Source of the DNA: Dyadobacter sp. CY356
Lineage (GTDB): Bacteria > Bacteroidota > Bacteroidia > Cytophagales > Spirosomataceae
Direction of reading: 5' to 3'
Length of the DNA stretch: 64,000 bases
Assembly: GCF_021440195.1 (NCBI RefSeq)
Contig: NZ_JAJTSZ010000004.1
Span: 248,001-312,000 of the forward strand
The position numbers were made by a program, and so were the translations under genes. Shown one piece after another: positions 16,616 to 26,741 of this stretch (its first letter is position 1; each line of letters starts with the position of its first letter). The notes beneath the pieces are model-generated. The model saw nothing but the letters and a program-made list of their open reading frames with translations. It was not told where the DNA came from and did not search any database.

Positions 16616-16861
16616 TCAGATAATCTTAATTCGGACCGGCCCTTTGATATCCTTAACATCAACAGGTATTCCCTTTTGTGTTATTAATACTCTACCTTTG
16701 TTATGCAAATCAATTGCTACCTCAAGTACATCTTTCATATGATTACGCCAAATATCAGGAAATAGCCTGCGTGCGATTTCAGAAGGACAGGTACTTTTCT
16801 CTGTGCCACGATGAATGGCAGTAGAAAGGATGGTTGTTGCTATTTTCTCGTAATGCTGCAT
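16616..16861 (-). CDS. DUF3253-family protein
   Basis: 81 residues. The sequence matches the DUF3253 pattern along its length: STCPSEIARRLFPDIWRNHM, then LEVAIDLHNKGRVLITQKG, then PVDVKDIKGPVRI. DUF3253 is a winged-helix-like fold with no established biochemical role, usually found as a small stand-alone protein. Full family length. It sits alone between the mobilization module and the defence block. Confidence 0.82.
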   Translation of the reverse strand: MQHYEKIATTILSTAIHRGTEKSTCPSEIARRLFPDIWRNHMKDVLEVAIDLHNKGRVLITQKGIPVDVKDIKGPVRIKII

Positions 16862-17110
16862 ACCAATGCTAATAAAGTTTTTGGAAATATTGTATCGAAG
16901 ATACAGATCTGCCGCTAAACTAAATGCGAGATCTTATTTCCCTACAACTTTTCTCCCATCTAAATTCAGGGTTATCTTCAAACCAAAGGTATTTAACATA
17001 TTCTATAGTTATACAACAAAATATTATTTGGTGAAACTTAAATTTGCTTGACTATAATCAAAGCCTAAGATTAACGGCAAAAGATCATCTAAAGCTAATT
17101 TTCTGAAATA

Positions 17111-18127
17111 TTATCGCTTCTTCATGACATCAATCCAATTTTTTATTTCTTGATTCTCAGCAAATTGTAAAGGATACTTTCGAATGGCAACAACTTTTTT
17201 TCCTCCCTCTGCTATTCTAGAAGTTGTGGCGATCAGACCGGTTTTTGCACCTTCAAATTCTACATCAGTATAAAATGACTTAACAGTTTCGATTTTGACT
17301 TGGTTTGTTTCCCTGTGCCGTTTACATTGAACAATTATATAAGGAGTTGAATTGTCATCCTTTTTGTAAATCCGTAAATCGACACCGCCGTCATTTGAAC
17401 CTGGTCCCAATTTTACTTCGTAATCCATTCTTTTAAAAAACTCTCCTGTAAGCCTTTCAAAATTTCTCCAATGCATATATTCGATTCTTTGTGGATTTGC
17501 CTGAAGATAGTTTATGAACTTTTGATCAACAAAATCTTCTTCCCTTTTCGGAATGCACTCTTTCTCGAAAAACTCCTCTAATTTAGTTCCTCCATCCCAC
17601 AGCACTTCCTCAACTGGGAAGATAGTATTTGTAAGCTTCTGATTATTAACTAGTGAACTGAATATATCAATTATCACTTCCAGTGGCGCTATGTCTTCCG
17701 AAATAATTTTTGCTATAATTGGCTCTGGATCAATGAAGGTTGGATTTTCCGCATCGTAGCTTTCACGCATTAGCTGGGTAATTCTTTCCATCACATTCAT
17801 CGGGTCGTGTCCTGATTCAATCCATTTCATCGTTTTTTCTATATCTCCAAACAAAAATGGTCTACTATGTTCATCAAGCTCTCCCAATCTTTTACGTAGA
17901 TGCCAGCAATATTCATCAAACTCCTCCGACCTTATCCGTACAATCTTTGCCCTATCAGTATTGTAGTCCTTAAATTTAAAATCATTTGGGAATTCTTCGG
18001 ATAAAATTTCTACCAGATCACGTTCGCTTAGGGAAAACCCTGTTTTAATAGTTACAATGTCAAGAATTGTATTCACGAAATTTTCTAAGCTCCATACAAT
18101 AGCTCCCATACTTGGTCTACAAAACAT
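17111..18127 (-). CDS. Mrr-type restriction endonuclease
   Basis: 338 residues. The C-terminal third (residues ~215-335) is an Mrr_cat domain: WRNFERLTGEFFKRMDYEV, then GPGSNDGGVDLRIYKKDD with catalytic Asp250, then YIIVQCKRH with Gln267/Lys269 forming the D-(Q)xK site, then GLIATTSRIAEGGKK. The N-terminal ~200 residues are helical and unassigned. Mrr-like enzymes cut modified or foreign DNA. It follows the type IIG-like gene by 3 bp in the same orientation, so the two are probably one operon and may act together. The Met at 18109 is an alternative start. Confidence 0.82.
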   Translation of the reverse strand: MFCRPSMGAIVWSLENFVNTILDIVTIKTGFSLSERDLVEILSEEFPNDFKFKDYNTDRAKIVRIRSEEFDEYCWHLRKRLGELDEHSRPFLFGDIEKTMKWIESGHDPMNVMERITQLMRESYDAENPTFIDPEPIIAKIISEDIAPLEVIIDIFSSLVNNQKLTNTIFPVEEVLWDGGTKLEEFFEKECIPKREEDFVDQKFINYLQANPQRIEYMHWRNFERLTGEFFKRMDYEVKLGPGSNDGGVDLRIYKKDDNSTPYIIVQCKRHRETNQVKIETVKSFYTDVEFEGAKTGLIATTSRIAEGGKKVVAIRKYPLQFAENQEIKNWIDVMKKR

Positions 18128-18130
18128 AAA

Positions 18131-20908
18131 TTAGGAAAAGTACTTATAGTCCTGCGCTAGTAGTCGAAATATTTCTTCTTTGACTTGTCGCGCCAGCAAT
18201 GCCACATTATCAAATTGGCCAATTAGGTCAGAATGATCATTTAATTCGGCATACTTACGAATCTGGATAAGCCCAGAGTACGGAGTTAAAAAATCATCAT
18301 AATCAAAGAATTTAAAATATGCCTCACCTTTTAAACCGATATTATACAGCCATTCCCCTTTACAATAATTTCTATTCCAGTATAAATAAAGATGATTGAC
18401 GGATTCCACGAGCGATTTAGCTAACTCAGTTCCATGATTCTGAACATACGGATTGATTACTTGCGCCCAAAAGCTTGATACATTTATAGGACATAAAGGA
18501 TTGTCCACAAATAACTCAGGAGCCCCTATTACCGGATTATTTCCTTCAAACTTTACCGTGATACAGCGATTTTCCGCCAAAACAAAAGACATACAAAGTG
18601 CATACCACTCGTCACTTTTTTGATCCGTCAAATTGGGTGGCCAAATATCAAACTGATTAGCCCAAAGAGGATAACGTCCGTTTAGTGCTTTGGTAATAGC
18701 GAACCAGCTCATAGTAGCTTTTGAGGATGGTAAATCATAAGCGCAATACGCATATTTGTCCTGAGGTCCGCTTTGGACTTTGGTTAAGTTTATATCAATA
18801 AATCCTGGTCGCAGTTGAAGCCAAATGCGATCTGGGAGATTGGACAACCTTGTGCAAGTATCCTGATTTAATCGCACAGGGGTATTATCATCCATGAATC
18901 CAACAAACTGACCTGCCATGTCACCACATTTTCTCCTCAATTTGAAATGTCTATCCACATCTTTTGCTGGAAAACCACTTACAATCATTCCATATTCTGT
19001 TGACCTCTTTGCCGTACTAAAATCGTAACGAGGCTGTCTTATACTTCTGCCACTTTTTAAGATTTCTGGAAGCTCAGCTTTAATACTACCTTTTGAGTTA
19101 TCTAGTGTGGCAGTTTTATAGATTCCAAGGATAGTATTAAGTGTTTCATTCAACTCCTCCTCAGGAGCATTCCAATTTAAATTTAGCGCTCCCTTTTTCA
19201 GTTCAGTTAAGTCAAGTACGGAAATAGAATTATTATGTGGTTCGTCAGCACGCTCATACTGCCAAATGGTAAAAGCTAATGGCCAACGTCCATCAAGGTG
19301 GAAAAATTCATTCGATGTTACAATAAATCCACTTTGATATCGAAAATGGCTATCCCAAACCTGTCTAAAAGCGGTATAAGTTGGTCTTGGAAGCAGCCAT
19401 GATGTTGGGGTAAAAATCATTACTACAGGACGATTAGAGTCAGACGGTAGCAAATGATTAGTTTGGTAGCTTGCCATGTTTAGTATCTGCCCCAAGAAGG
19501 CAAGATACCGTTCATTTCCAGCATCAGCTCCCGTGAGGGCTAATATCGACGGATCAATAATATAATGCGAATCTGTCAACTCCCGAATTCCTTGATGCTC
19601 ATCAGTATTCTTATACGGAGGGTTAAGAAGAAATGCTAATGGCTTATCAAGGGGAGGCTTATTTCGGAAAGCTAATTCACGCTGGAGATCCGCTAAATAT
19701 TCACTTGCTGGCCGGTCCAGAAAATTTAGCCCCCTATTTTCCGCTGTCCGGGGAATAATTGTGAATCCCGTATCAACATGAAATATATCTGCTTGCATCC
19801 GTCTCTCAATAGTCCTAAGCAAATCAGGTTGCAACTCCGACACGATTTTGTGACGGAGCCTACCCCGCCAGCTTGATACTAGATTACCCGATCCACCGGC
19901 AGGATCGAAAACAATATAATCTTCATTTATGTCACCGGGGAAGTGTTGATTAGCATACCATAAAGCAAACTTACTTAGATTGATGTCTGTAAAGAAAATT
20001 CCATGTTGTCGAACGTACTCTGGATCGATTCGAGACATAACTTCGTCAAAACGACTAAAATAGTAGTCTACTGTCAGCCCGGAACCTTCATTAGTGAATA
20101 TATATTGAGACTCAACAAACCGCTTGAAATCCGCGTGAAATCTGGTGGCTAAATAAATCGGATCACTAACGTAACTGCCTTGAACTCCAATAATTCTACT
20201 GGTCCCAGCATTTGCATCAAGGGCCAAAGTGCAGGTAATATCCCAGTAGGCAACCATTGTATAAAACGCATGAACGGCATCGATCGGATGCTCAAAATAC
20301 ACTTTCATGCGTTCGATCGTGTTTATGAAATTATGCGTATTGATCTGCTGCCTGTCTGATTCAAGATTTTTTAGAATTTTTAAAATTTCGAAAGATTCAG
20401 TAGTGAGGTTCTTTGCGCCGGCAAAAATATCGCCTTGTAAGTCCTGCGGGGTCAGCCAATAAATTGCAGCATCTCGTATTTGATTTTTTAATATTGTACT
20501 TGATTTACGTGCATTAGACCGCCCAACAGCATTAGGAGCTGCATGGGAATCTGCCATATGAACATATATAACTGCTTGCTCTGGAAGTTTATCTACTTTC
20601 CAAATCCCGACAAATCGATGGGCAATCACCATAATAGTGTGATAACCAAGTCCGAATCTCTTTCGGTAGTGCAAAGCCTGGTAAAACCCATCAAGCCATT
20701 GATTATGACCTGTTTTTGCCTCTACTAGCAAGGCGCCTTCTATATAAACATCCGCCCCACATGCATCTGATTCAATTTTAAATTTCTCCTTAAAAAGCTT
20801 TTTAAATAGAGGGTAGAGTTCAGGACGGCGTGCATCTTCATTACTATCAGATCTTATATACCTTTTGAATGATTCAAGCTCGTCTCTAAAAATAAGTTGA
20901 TGTGCCAT
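18131..20908 (-). CDS. Type IIG-like restriction-modification enzyme (N6-adenine methylase)
   Basis: 925 residues. Methyltransferase motif I is DPAGGSGNLV (335-344) and motif IV is NPPY (429-432), the gamma-class N6-adenine arrangement. The N-terminus carries a possible PD-(D/E)xK nuclease: GADVYIEGALLVEAKTGHN with Asp53, Glu63 and Lys65. Residues ~500-900 look like target recognition and helical domains. One polypeptide with nuclease, methylase and specificity regions is the type IIG layout; a BREX/PglX-like role is an alternative, but no other BREX gene is present. The downstream Mrr-type gene starts 3 bp after its stop. Confidence 0.8.
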   Translation of the reverse strand: MAHQLIFRDELESFKRYIRSDSNEDARRPELYPLFKKLFKEKFKIESDACGADVYIEGALLVEAKTGHNQWLDGFYQALHYRKRFGLGYHTIMVIAHRFVGIWKVDKLPEQAVIYVHMADSHAAPNAVGRSNARKSSTILKNQIRDAAIYWLTPQDLQGDIFAGAKNLTTESFEILKILKNLESDRQQINTHNFINTIERMKVYFEHPIDAVHAFYTMVAYWDITCTLALDANAGTSRIIGVQGSYVSDPIYLATRFHADFKRFVESQYIFTNEGSGLTVDYYFSRFDEVMSRIDPEYVRQHGIFFTDINLSKFALWYANQHFPGDINEDYIVFDPAGGSGNLVSSWRGRLRHKIVSELQPDLLRTIERRMQADIFHVDTGFTIIPRTAENRGLNFLDRPASEYLADLQRELAFRNKPPLDKPLAFLLNPPYKNTDEHQGIRELTDSHYIIDPSILALTGADAGNERYLAFLGQILNMASYQTNHLLPSDSNRPVVMIFTPTSWLLPRPTYTAFRQVWDSHFRYQSGFIVTSNEFFHLDGRWPLAFTIWQYERADEPHNNSISVLDLTELKKGALNLNWNAPEEELNETLNTILGIYKTATLDNSKGSIKAELPEILKSGRSIRQPRYDFSTAKRSTEYGMIVSGFPAKDVDRHFKLRRKCGDMAGQFVGFMDDNTPVRLNQDTCTRLSNLPDRIWLQLRPGFIDINLTKVQSGPQDKYAYCAYDLPSSKATMSWFAITKALNGRYPLWANQFDIWPPNLTDQKSDEWYALCMSFVLAENRCITVKFEGNNPVIGAPELFVDNPLCPINVSSFWAQVINPYVQNHGTELAKSLVESVNHLYLYWNRNYCKGEWLYNIGLKGEAYFKFFDYDDFLTPYSGLIQIRKYAELNDHSDLIGQFDNVALLARQVKEEIFRLLAQDYKYFS

Positions 20909-21001
20909 TATATGAGAGAAGGATTACGGACTTAGTAAGTACATTTATCATTAGGTACGCTCAACTAGTTGATCGTTAACCTTAAACGTTTAAAAACCCA
21001 G

Positions 21002-22159
21002 TTATGAAATATGTTTAATGATCACTCTGAATTGCTCGCCAACGACATCATTACTAAACTCAATTGATGGGTGTAAAGAAATTGCTCTGGTTATACCTGT
21101 CCCTAACCCTTTGTATGGCAAAATAAATTGAGCAACTGACAAAAGAATTGGATTTCTGGCAATAGATATTCCGTTTCTAATATTGTCAAGGGTCAGGGAA
21201 TTAGGCAGTTTTCCGGGGCTATGAATCTCTATCCTATCAGAATAAATAAAAATCTTAATTGTAGACTGAATAAAGTAGTCCCTATGAATCAAAGCGTTAA
21301 CCAGTATTTCCTCAAAAACTTCGTATGGTATTTCCCATTTAGAAGGACTATTAAAGGAAGATCCGATCTGCATTTTTCTCATATTGCGATCAATAAATCC
21401 AATAGCCTTTTCATAAATTTGGCTGATCGTTCCATCAATTGGTGCTTCACTATCTTCGAAAGAATTACCAGTGATAATGTTATCATTAACTGCAACGCAC
21501 TGAATTGTAAATTGTGGCCTGTATTGCTGCCGGTGCCCGCAGAAAAGTAACAAACCTGCAAGTGTCAGAATCCCACCCTGCATTAGATTTAAATTTTCTA
21601 GGGCTTTCTGCAGATCTATACCTAAGTCCTCAAATGGCTTTCCATATTTGTTTAAAATGAACGTCTTAAATATGTCTAAATCTATATCTGCAAGCGAAGT
21701 TCCGTGAACTTGCGTTTCATCTGCATACATTAGCTTTCCGCTTTGAAGCAATCTAGCTATCTCATCATTTGAGGTTACTTTTCGCTTGTCAGAGCCATTT
21801 TTCTTAAAAATGGACCCATTCCTATCTTTATACGGCTTACTAACCCCTTCCTTTACATCTACTACAATCAATTGTTGTCCATTGACACTAACTGTTTCAG
21901 TTTTAATAAATATTGGCGGAAAAACAAGCTGTGATGCTACATTAACTAACTGCAAGTTTGTTGCTTGTATCTCTTGGAAGGATAAGCCATTTAAATCAGC
22001 GGTTTTATCGTTCACTCCAATTATAATTCTACCACCCTCAGTATTGGAAAAAGCAACCATTTCTTGGGCAAGGGAATCTTGGTGCGGCAATCGTTCTTTA
22101 AATTGAGTTATTGAACTTTCTCCAAGTTGAATGAGATCTAGTAATTCTAATGCTTCCAT
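21002..22159 (-). CDS. AlbA_2/RecG-like ATP-binding protein
   Basis: 385 residues. Residues ~10-130 are an AlbA_2 (Schlafen-type) domain: ESSITQFKERLPHQDSLAQE, MVAFSNTEGGRIIIGVND, and VVDVKEGVSKPYKDRNGSIF. The C-terminal half is a GHKL-type ATP-binding module (COG2865): EEILVNALIHRDYF, IYSDRIEIHSPGKLP, and a late GLGTGITRAI. Such proteins are called putative transcriptional regulators or helicase-related, and are frequent in defence islands. It overlaps the upstream TrlF-like gene by 13 bp, a strong sign of joint function. Confidence 0.8.
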   Translation of the reverse strand: MEALELLDLIQLGESSITQFKERLPHQDSLAQEMVAFSNTEGGRIIIGVNDKTADLNGLSFQEIQATNLQLVNVASQLVFPPIFIKTETVSVNGQQLIVVDVKEGVSKPYKDRNGSIFKKNGSDKRKVTSNDEIARLLQSGKLMYADETQVHGTSLADIDLDIFKTFILNKYGKPFEDLGIDLQKALENLNLMQGGILTLAGLLLFCGHRQQYRPQFTIQCVAVNDNIITGNSFEDSEAPIDGTISQIYEKAIGFIDRNMRKMQIGSSFNSPSKWEIPYEVFEEILVNALIHRDYFIQSTIKIFIYSDRIEIHSPGKLPNSLTLDNIRNGISIARNPILLSVAQFILPYKGLGTGITRAISLHPSIEFSNDVVGEQFRVIIKHIS

Positions 22160-24798
22160 AATTCGTAAATCATCTTTCTCTGATTGAACGCCTTTTCTCC
22201 ACCCTCCATAATGTCAACAATTTTCTTTTGGATTTCAGTATCATCGATACTCCCTTCGATTGTTGAGATGACCCCGTTATCGTAAGAACAGGCTAAGTTT
22301 TGCTCACAATCACCGAGTACCGGAATGTTTGGATTATGAGTAGCAAAAATGAACTGTGTTTTATCTTTCAATTTTCGTAATTCTGATATTACATCTGTAT
22401 AAATTGTTTGATTATCAAGATCGTCCTCTGGCTGATCGATAATTATAATATCATTTTCTTTTAAAGTAAGTATAAAAAGAATTAACGCTGATGCTCGTTG
22501 ACCAAGCGAATGTTCCTGTAAAGGTCTGCCATTATAATAAATAGTAAATTTGTCTGGTATTCGATAGGTTAGAAATGCTCTTAGATTTTCAAGAAACTTG
22601 GTGGTAAAATTGGCAAGATTGTTTCCTCCGGATAATACGATATTTAATTTACTACCTTCCTTTTTTAGGTCATGATATACTTCAATCAAATCTGCGTAAT
22701 GATCTGCAATTTCTGACAAAGCATTGTCCCTAAGACCGCTTCCTTTTACACTTCCACGTAAGAATTCTTTAAACCTATCCTTATTTCCTTTGAAATCAAT
22801 TTCAATTTTTAGTTTCGACTGATCACTGTTTAACTGAGTTACCTGTTCAGATACCAATAAATATTCGGCATGCCATAGCGATTTAAGATCTACAAGAGAT
22901 TGATTTAATTTTTGTCTTAAATTTTCTCGGCGAAGGCTAAGCTTTTCTATTTCGATTAGCTTAGCTTTTTGAAGATCAAGGTCTTTTGACAACTTCACAT
23001 ACGCATCTGCCTCAATATTTGGCAAATTAATCTCTCTCTTTATCTTTGAAAATTCCTCTCTCAATTGCTCGTAATGTCTTTCAAAGCCATCTTTAAGGGT
23101 CTGCAACGTTGTGGTTTCCATTCCCAATTCTCCAACAATCGATTCCAGCTTTAAGAAAATTTGTTCGTATCTATCAAAAGAGTCGTAGACATTTTTGAAA
23201 AGTTCTACATTTTCTTTTGATTGATACGTTTTTTGTCCCTCAAAAAGCTCCCTATACTCGCTCAAAGAACTAGCAAGCGATTTCGTTATAGTCTTTTCAA
23301 AGGCAAGCAATGTATCAAGTCTATTATTATCCTTATCAAATTCAATTTGTCGGTTTAGTTTTTGATCTATCTGTAGATCTTGAAAGATTTTCATATTTAG
23401 CTCAATAGAAGCCTTTCTTTCTTCAATGTCTTTTTTCTGCGACAATGATTTATTTACTTTCTGAAGTTCTTCAAGGAATTCTCCAATCTCTACAACCTTA
23501 TCCTCAATACGCTGACGGGTTAACGACAATTTATCACCCATCAGCTTCGATATTAAATCTTCGGTTGAAGTCTCGCCACCAATATCCGAAAGGTCCTTTT
23601 GCCCGTAATACAATGGCTTATTTATAATGGCCCCGATTTTCAAATTATGCTGAAGCTCACCATTCAAATACAAAACTGAAGATTCCCCGAAAATTTTTTC
23701 TGAAATAAAAACCTGCCCATGCTTGTTTATAAACTCAGCCCTCAACTTGCCTCCACTTCCAAGAAAGTTTTGTACTAAACGTTCTTTGTAGGAAGGCTCG
23801 TGAGAATTTTTTCCTAGTGGAATATCAAGTGCATACCGAATTGTTTCCAAAATAGAAGACTTTCCGCTTCCCCGAATTCCTATAAGATTATTCATACTGG
23901 CACTAAAGCTTATCTTTTTATCCTGCCACTTGCTAGTTGTGAAAGATAATGATCTTAACCATGCCTTTTCTATGAGTGGCAGTGAAGTAGAAATTCTATT
24001 CTTGTGATCTAGCAGGGAATACTTTAACGCATCAAAGTTGAATGAACCAATTTTTATATAGGTTTTCTTATCTTGATCCCCTTGTCGGTGTGGTTTTCCG
24101 ACATCATCTATGCACTTGCAATCACTGCCCTCCACGAACGCAGGTAACCTATTTTGAAACCATGTGCTAAGTGCCTGCAACTTGTCGTAGGTTCTAAACT
24201 TTTGAAATCCTAAAACGAATTCCCTAAAAAGTTCATCCCTAGCAAATTGTTGAATCCTCCCACCGTCTAATTCGTGAAGAAAACCGCTGTCTTGTTCAAC
24301 ATGTGCCATCACGATAAAAGAATCTCGGCCCTGAGATTTATGCTCATTTAACTTCCTAAGTACTGAATTTAGATCATAGTTGCATCTTGTATTCTCATTT
24401 TCACGGTTGGCTACCCCCTCAAAAGCAGCAGAAACAAATTGGTTGATAAAGTCTTCTGAATTAACTAGCCAGGATCCTGCATCAAAAACAATCAAACAAT
24501 GGATTCCGTTTGCTCCGTCGTTTACAGAAAGCTCTACTCCTGGAAGTATCCACACATCCTCCTTTATTGCTTTTCGTCTGAAATTGCCATACTCATCTTT
24601 GTCGAACTTATTGTGATTGGTAATGACTGCTATATTAATTTGTTCCTCTTTGAGACGCAAAAGACACTGATTGAAAAAGTCATTGGGGTTATCGAGACGC
24701 TTAAATTCTTTATCCTTATGCGTATGTAAGTGAAAATCAGCACGTAACCACGTTGCTCCATTTTCAAAGATCGAGGTTGTATACTGTTCCTGACTCAT
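22147..24798 (-). CDS. TrlF-family PHP-domain SMC-like ATPase
   Basis: 883 residues. Residues 20-240 are a PHP phosphoesterase-like domain with metal-ligand motif DFHLHTH (21-27), NHN at ~61-63, PGVEL and MAHVEQD. An ABC/SMC-type ATPase follows: Walker A GIRGSGKSS (307-315), long coiled coils (~420-690), signature-like HSLGQRASALI near 760, Walker B DIIIIDQPEDDLD near 783-795, and a downstream ATHN switch. A nuclease-like head plus a coiled-coil ATPase resembles defence sensors. It is coupled to the XRE regulator (4-bp overlap) and to the AlbA/RecG-like gene (13-bp overlap). Confidence 0.82.
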   Translation of the reverse strand: MSQEQYTTSIFENGATWLRADFHLHTHKDKEFKRLDNPNDFFNQCLLRLKEEQINIAVITNHNKFDKDEYGNFRRKAIKEDVWILPGVELSVNDGANGIHCLIVFDAGSWLVNSEDFINQFVSAAFEGVANRENENTRCNYDLNSVLRKLNEHKSQGRDSFIVMAHVEQDSGFLHELDGGRIQQFARDELFREFVLGFQKFRTYDKLQALSTWFQNRLPAFVEGSDCKCIDDVGKPHRQGDQDKKTYIKIGSFNFDALKYSLLDHKNRISTSLPLIEKAWLRSLSFTTSKWQDKKISFSASMNNLIGIRGSGKSSILETIRYALDIPLGKNSHEPSYKERLVQNFLGSGGKLRAEFINKHGQVFISEKIFGESSVLYLNGELQHNLKIGAIINKPLYYGQKDLSDIGGETSTEDLISKLMGDKLSLTRQRIEDKVVEIGEFLEELQKVNKSLSQKKDIEERKASIELNMKIFQDLQIDQKLNRQIEFDKDNNRLDTLLAFEKTITKSLASSLSEYRELFEGQKTYQSKENVELFKNVYDSFDRYEQIFLKLESIVGELGMETTTLQTLKDGFERHYEQLREEFSKIKREINLPNIEADAYVKLSKDLDLQKAKLIEIEKLSLRRENLRQKLNQSLVDLKSLWHAEYLLVSEQVTQLNSDQSKLKIEIDFKGNKDRFKEFLRGSVKGSGLRDNALSEIADHYADLIEVYHDLKKEGSKLNIVLSGGNNLANFTTKFLENLRAFLTYRIPDKFTIYYNGRPLQEHSLGQRASALILFILTLKENDIIIIDQPEDDLDNQTIYTDVISELRKLKDKTQFIFATHNPNIPVLGDCEQNLACSYDNGVISTIEGSIDDTEIQKKIVDIMEGGEKAFNQRKMIYELWKH

Positions 24799-25103
24799 CT
24801 GAATGTTTGTTTTCTTTGAAGAAAGTCTACCTTTTCCAATGCAGCTTCAAGTGCTTCCCTAGCTACGTCTTCATTAACGAGTTCGTTTGCAACTTTATCA
24901 CTTAGAAAGATGATCAACAACTGCTTTTCGTTGATTTCTAAAAACTTCGCGAGAAGTGAAATCTGATTTCTAGTCGGCTTACGTTCTCCTTTTTCGAATT
25001 TACTAATCATAGCCGTATCAGCACCAATTGCCGCAGCTACTTCCCTAAGTAATAGACTCTTGTTGTCTCTGGCGCTTTTGAGTATTTCCGCTAGTGTCTC
25101 CAA
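24795..25103 (-). CDS. XRE-family regulator of the defence operon
   Basis: 102 residues. The HTH_3 domain covers residues 5-60: LAEILKSARDNKSLLLREVA, AAIGADTAMISKFEKGERKP, then LLAKFLEINEKQLLIIFLSD. The sequence resembles C.-protein-like or antitoxin-like regulators that head restriction and defence operons. It overlaps the TrlF-like gene by 4 bp (ATGA) and is divergent from the HNH gene at 25248, so it probably controls expression from the 145-bp intergenic region. Confidence 0.82.
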   Translation of the reverse strand: METLAEILKSARDNKSLLLREVAAAIGADTAMISKFEKGERKPTRNQISLLAKFLEINEKQLLIIFLSDKVANELVNEDVAREALEAALEKVDFLQRKQTFR

Positions 25104-25247
25104 TTAGTCAAAAGTTTTCTTGTCATATAATGTCAAAAATACCAAATAATTCATTAGAATGAAATTTTTGAATATATTTAAGATTTACGTTTGAAGAAAC
25201 GACATCCTAAAATAAAGAATTAACACTCGAATTCTATCGTATCAATT

Positions 25248-26741
25248 ATGCCTGTCATCGAAAACACTCCTCTAACACAATATAAAGTGCCAATATGCTA
25301 CTTATGTGGCCTTGAAATGATTGACAAGAATCAGTATGAGCGAGTATCTGAAAAAAATACAGATAGTACTAAGTTCAAACACGATGAACACATCATCCAA
25401 AATGCACTGTACGGCCGTCTTAAAAGCGATGGTATCTTATGTGAGACTTGCGGTTCTAAACTATCACAAGCGGTAGACTCAGAATTCGTCAAAATATTTG
25501 ATGTTTTTACCGATCCTATAAATCATTTACTTGCGGCGAAGGCTCACGGTGGAAAGACCAAAAAGAGTTTGCGCGGACACATTATCAAACATGACGGATC
25601 CAAGATGGAGATCCAGCTACGAGACGGGAAAATATTACCATTAAAACCTTCTTATGATTACGATAAGGAGAAAAAGGTCGTATCAATTTTTGCTGATCTG
25701 AAAACACAAAAAAACTATTTAGTTCTGGTTAAGAGACAATTAATCGGCTTGGGAGCTGATTTGTCTAAAGTAAAATTCGAATTTATTGATAATATCAAAG
25801 ACTACTATGAAATTGGAATCAACTTCTCCGAAGGATTAACGAACTTTAATGAAACCTTTAAGCTGGGATTAAACAAAATAGCTACTGGCTTTGCAATGGC
25901 GGCTGGAATTAATCGAGAGGATGTTCCCTGCACTCTAGATATCACAGAGCAAGCCATAATCTTTACAAAAAATATTGTTCCATTTTTTCCTCTTGGCACA
26001 TTAGACTATGTAATAGAGCCTTTTAGAATTGCTCTGGAGGATGAATTTCCAACTCATACATTACTTTTATATACGGATGACTCCTTTGAAGATCGAAAAT
26101 TAGTATGCTATGTAGATCTCTTCAGCACCTTTCAATATTATGTTATCTTAAACCATGAATATAAAGGCGCACCTATTAATAAAGTATACTACCAAACAAT
26201 TATGAAACAGGATAAATCTGAAACTAATGTACGTAATATAAGATGGAAATATTTACCAATATTAGCAGCGGACTTAGGAGTCGATTGGGGGGACATTCAA
26301 CACCTACCGATTTCAGAAATGTATGATTTATTAGAAAAAAAAGAGAAACAGACAAACCCAAGTTATATTCTCGATTTTTCAGCTTATATGAAGTATATTT
26401 CGAGCCGGGTTGCATTGAACCTGGTACTTAGAAAAAAGGATAAAGCTTCCGGCGTAATGCAATTATCAGAAATAGAGAGCGATATCTTAGCTAGTATGTC
26501 TGATTTTGAAACTGAAGAGCTTTTAGAAATGCACTTAGAAATGAAAAGAATCGACAGCGAGGATCCGGTAAGTTTTTATCGACAAAATTATTTTGAGTCC
26601 CACGAAGGAAAAGTTACTCTTAATTCCTCTCTTGAAGAACTGATAAGATGTATGCACGATCAAAAATTTGGCGGATTTAAAAAATATGGCCATGCAAAGT
26701 TCAATTTACTCTCCCACTTCATCCAAATAAATAAATCTTGA
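25248..26741 (+). CDS. HNH-type zinc-binding protein
   Basis: 497 residues. The N-terminus carries a zinc/HNH signature: CYLC (17-20), HDEHIIQNALYGR (45-57) and CETC (65-68), as in HNH_5-like endonucleases. The remaining ~400 residues are unassigned, rich in beta strand and charge, and without transmembrane segments. It is transcribed divergently from the XRE-TrlF-AlbA genes, so it is probably part of the same defence block. It could be a DNA-cutting effector, but that is inferred from the HNH motif and its place. Confidence 0.7.
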   Translation: MPVIENTPLTQYKVPICYLCGLEMIDKNQYERVSEKNTDSTKFKHDEHIIQNALYGRLKSDGILCETCGSKLSQAVDSEFVKIFDVFTDPINHLLAAKAHGGKTKKSLRGHIIKHDGSKMEIQLRDGKILPLKPSYDYDKEKKVVSIFADLKTQKNYLVLVKRQLIGLGADLSKVKFEFIDNIKDYYEIGINFSEGLTNFNETFKLGLNKIATGFAMAAGINREDVPCTLDITEQAIIFTKNIVPFFPLGTLDYVIEPFRIALEDEFPTHTLLLYTDDSFEDRKLVCYVDLFSTFQYYVILNHEYKGAPINKVYYQTIMKQDKSETNVRNIRWKYLPILAADLGVDWGDIQHLPISEMYDLLEKKEKQTNPSYILDFSAYMKYISSRVALNLVLRKKDKASGVMQLSEIESDILASMSDFETEELLEMHLEMKRIDSEDPVSFYRQNYFESHEGKVTLNSSLEELIRCMHDQKFGGFKKYGHAKFNLLSHFIQINKS

